NCBI RefSeq assembly: GCF_004101845.1
Contig: NZ_CP026116.1
Location: 992,001 to 1,056,000, forward strand
Source of the DNA: Latilactobacillus curvatus JCM 1096 = DSM 20019
Lineage (GTDB): Bacteria; Bacillota; Bacilli; Lactobacillales; Lactobacillaceae
DNA: 64,000 nucleotides
Direction: 5' to 3'
Each line of letters opens with the position of its first letter. Position 1 is the stretch's first letter. The notes beneath the pieces are model-generated. The model did not search any database. It was not told the origin of the DNA and saw nothing but the letters and a program-made list of their open reading frames with translations. Shown piece after piece: positions 63,531-64,000 of this stretch. Made by a program: the position numbers and the translations under genes.

Positions 63531-63951
63531 CCTAGGTTGAGGTTGATAGCTTGGTTGTTACGAGCTGATTCTGTTTTACATTCTGGATAATGTTACACCT
63601 CATACTTTTATTCAATTGTTTTTAATCGTTGGTCTAGCCCACTGCTAATCGTTTCACTCGATCTAGTTTGGTCGTCTATCTTTGACCCGCATGTGCAGTT
63701 TTAGCGATGACGATTAAATTCGTGTTTACTACTTGAGCGATATTCTTTAACAGACATCAGCCTCCGATATACTTAGATCTTAATACTACGAAGAGTTACA
63801 CTTATGTTTCCATTGGAACCACGCCTTGCAATTTCTTTTTCGTACTTTAAATCTTGATGTGTCGTACATTCAAATCTGGTGCTTGTGTTTTAAAGTGGTA
63901 AATCTATTTAAAGCTAACTTGGTTTCACTTACCAAGCTATCTTTCCTCACC
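63496..63951 (-). ncRNA. Candidate large structured non-coding RNA (about 450 nt)
   Basis: No open frame of useful length is present, yet the unit has a promoter, a terminator and strong long-range pairing. The 5' segment GATAGCTTGGT (63931-63941) is perfectly complementary to ACCAAGCTATC (63545-63555) near the 3' end. The helix extends with GGTGAGG against CCTCAACC (63535-63542), closing roughly 375 bases. Inside, AGATTTAAAGTACGAA pairs well with TTCGTAGTATTAAGATCT, and several short purine-loop hairpins occur (for example ATCG-AGTGAAA-CGAT). It is not RNase P RNA, tmRNA, 6S or SRP RNA by their known conserved cores. Family unassigned. Confidence 0.6.
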
Positions 63952-63954
63952 ATT

Positions 63955-63983
63955 AATATAGCACCTTCTGTGACCGGATACAA
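63955..63983 (-). promoter_or_regulatory. Promoter of the candidate non-coding RNA
   Basis: On the minus strand an extended -10 TGCTATATT (TATATT at 63955-63960) lies 17 bases behind a -35-like TTGTAT (63978-63983). The expected start, near 63948, coincides with the first bases of the closing helix. Confidence 0.6.
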
Positions 63984-64000
63984 TCAAAATGCTCTTAAAT

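Noticed and set aside
63545-63951. Several short peptides (up to about 30 codons) inside the candidate RNA
   Set aside because: Frames change, none has a well-spaced Shine-Dalgarno, and stops are frequent; the strong long-range pairing is better explained by RNA structure.
63496-63951. RNase P RNA or tmRNA identity for the right-edge RNA
   Set aside because: GAGGAAAG at the 5' end recalls the RNase P core, but the following conserved bases and the 3' conserved region are absent. The tRNA-like ends and tag frame of tmRNA are also absent.

Overview
The window looks like a chromosomal segment of a low-GC, Gram-positive lactic acid bacterium. Gene content, gene order and the mix of insertion sequences fit the Latilactobacillus sakei/curvatus group best; this is an inference, not a database match. 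Supporting clues are a ptsHI operon beside CtsR-controlled clpE, the Bacillales/Lactobacillales-type clusters relQ-nadK-rluD and spxH-coiA-mecA-spx, an anaerobic NrdDG, a 'clusterless' MutY, and IS3- and IS30-family elements.

Layout. 1-8.2 kb: the 5' part of a fused ABC ATPase-permease, tRNA-Gly, a small zinc-ribbon protein, an aspartate-type APC permease, a broken lysophospholipase, a HAD phosphatase, a MarR regulator and a complete IS3-family element. 8.2-15 kb: tRNA-Leu, nnrD, a pseudouridine synthase with a MurJ/YtgP-like flippase, a decayed MFS gene divergent from an HxlR regulator, and an amino acid permease. 15-22 kb: leuS with its T-box leader, a LysM N-acetylglucosaminidase, a PAP2 phosphatase, mnmM and cutC. 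22-30 kb: uppP, then rluD-like/nadK/relQ facing a CYTH protein and spxH; coiA, mecA and spx; an MBL hydrolase. 30-38 kb: a divergent Bce-type peptide-sensing and resistance module (ABC transporter, DUF975 protein, two-component system, lipoprotein) and a degraded cellobiose-type PTS EIIC. 38-50 kb: nrdD-nrdG, copY-copB, ptsH-ptsI, clpE and small accessory proteins. 50-62 kb: a MucBP-like protein, prfC, a CNNM/CorC protein, an AI-2E family protein, mutY, recX, an RlmCD-type methyltransferase and a nucleoside deoxyribosyltransferase. 62.4-64 kb: an IS30-family element and a probable structured non-coding RNA gene.

How the genes work together. Several groups serve cell-envelope metabolism (flippase, UppP, PAP2, autolysin, Bce module). 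Others serve stress and proteolysis control (RelQ, Spx/SpxH/MecA, ClpE under CtsR), translation (leuS with T-box, PrfC, tRNA and rRNA modification enzymes) and metal or redox handling (CopY/CopB, NrdDG). Three genes are clearly decayed, which fits a genome undergoing reduction.

Two non-coding systems stand out. The first is a family of about 120-bp imperfect palindromes bounded by AGAGTG and GCACGTTT, in at least ten full, minimal or half copies. Their arms change together between copies, and their edges form or overlap stop codons. The second is an approximately 450-nt untranslated transcription unit at the right edge (minus strand). It has its own promoter, a terminator, and a long-range closing helix made from an 11-bp perfect match plus a 7-8-bp extension.
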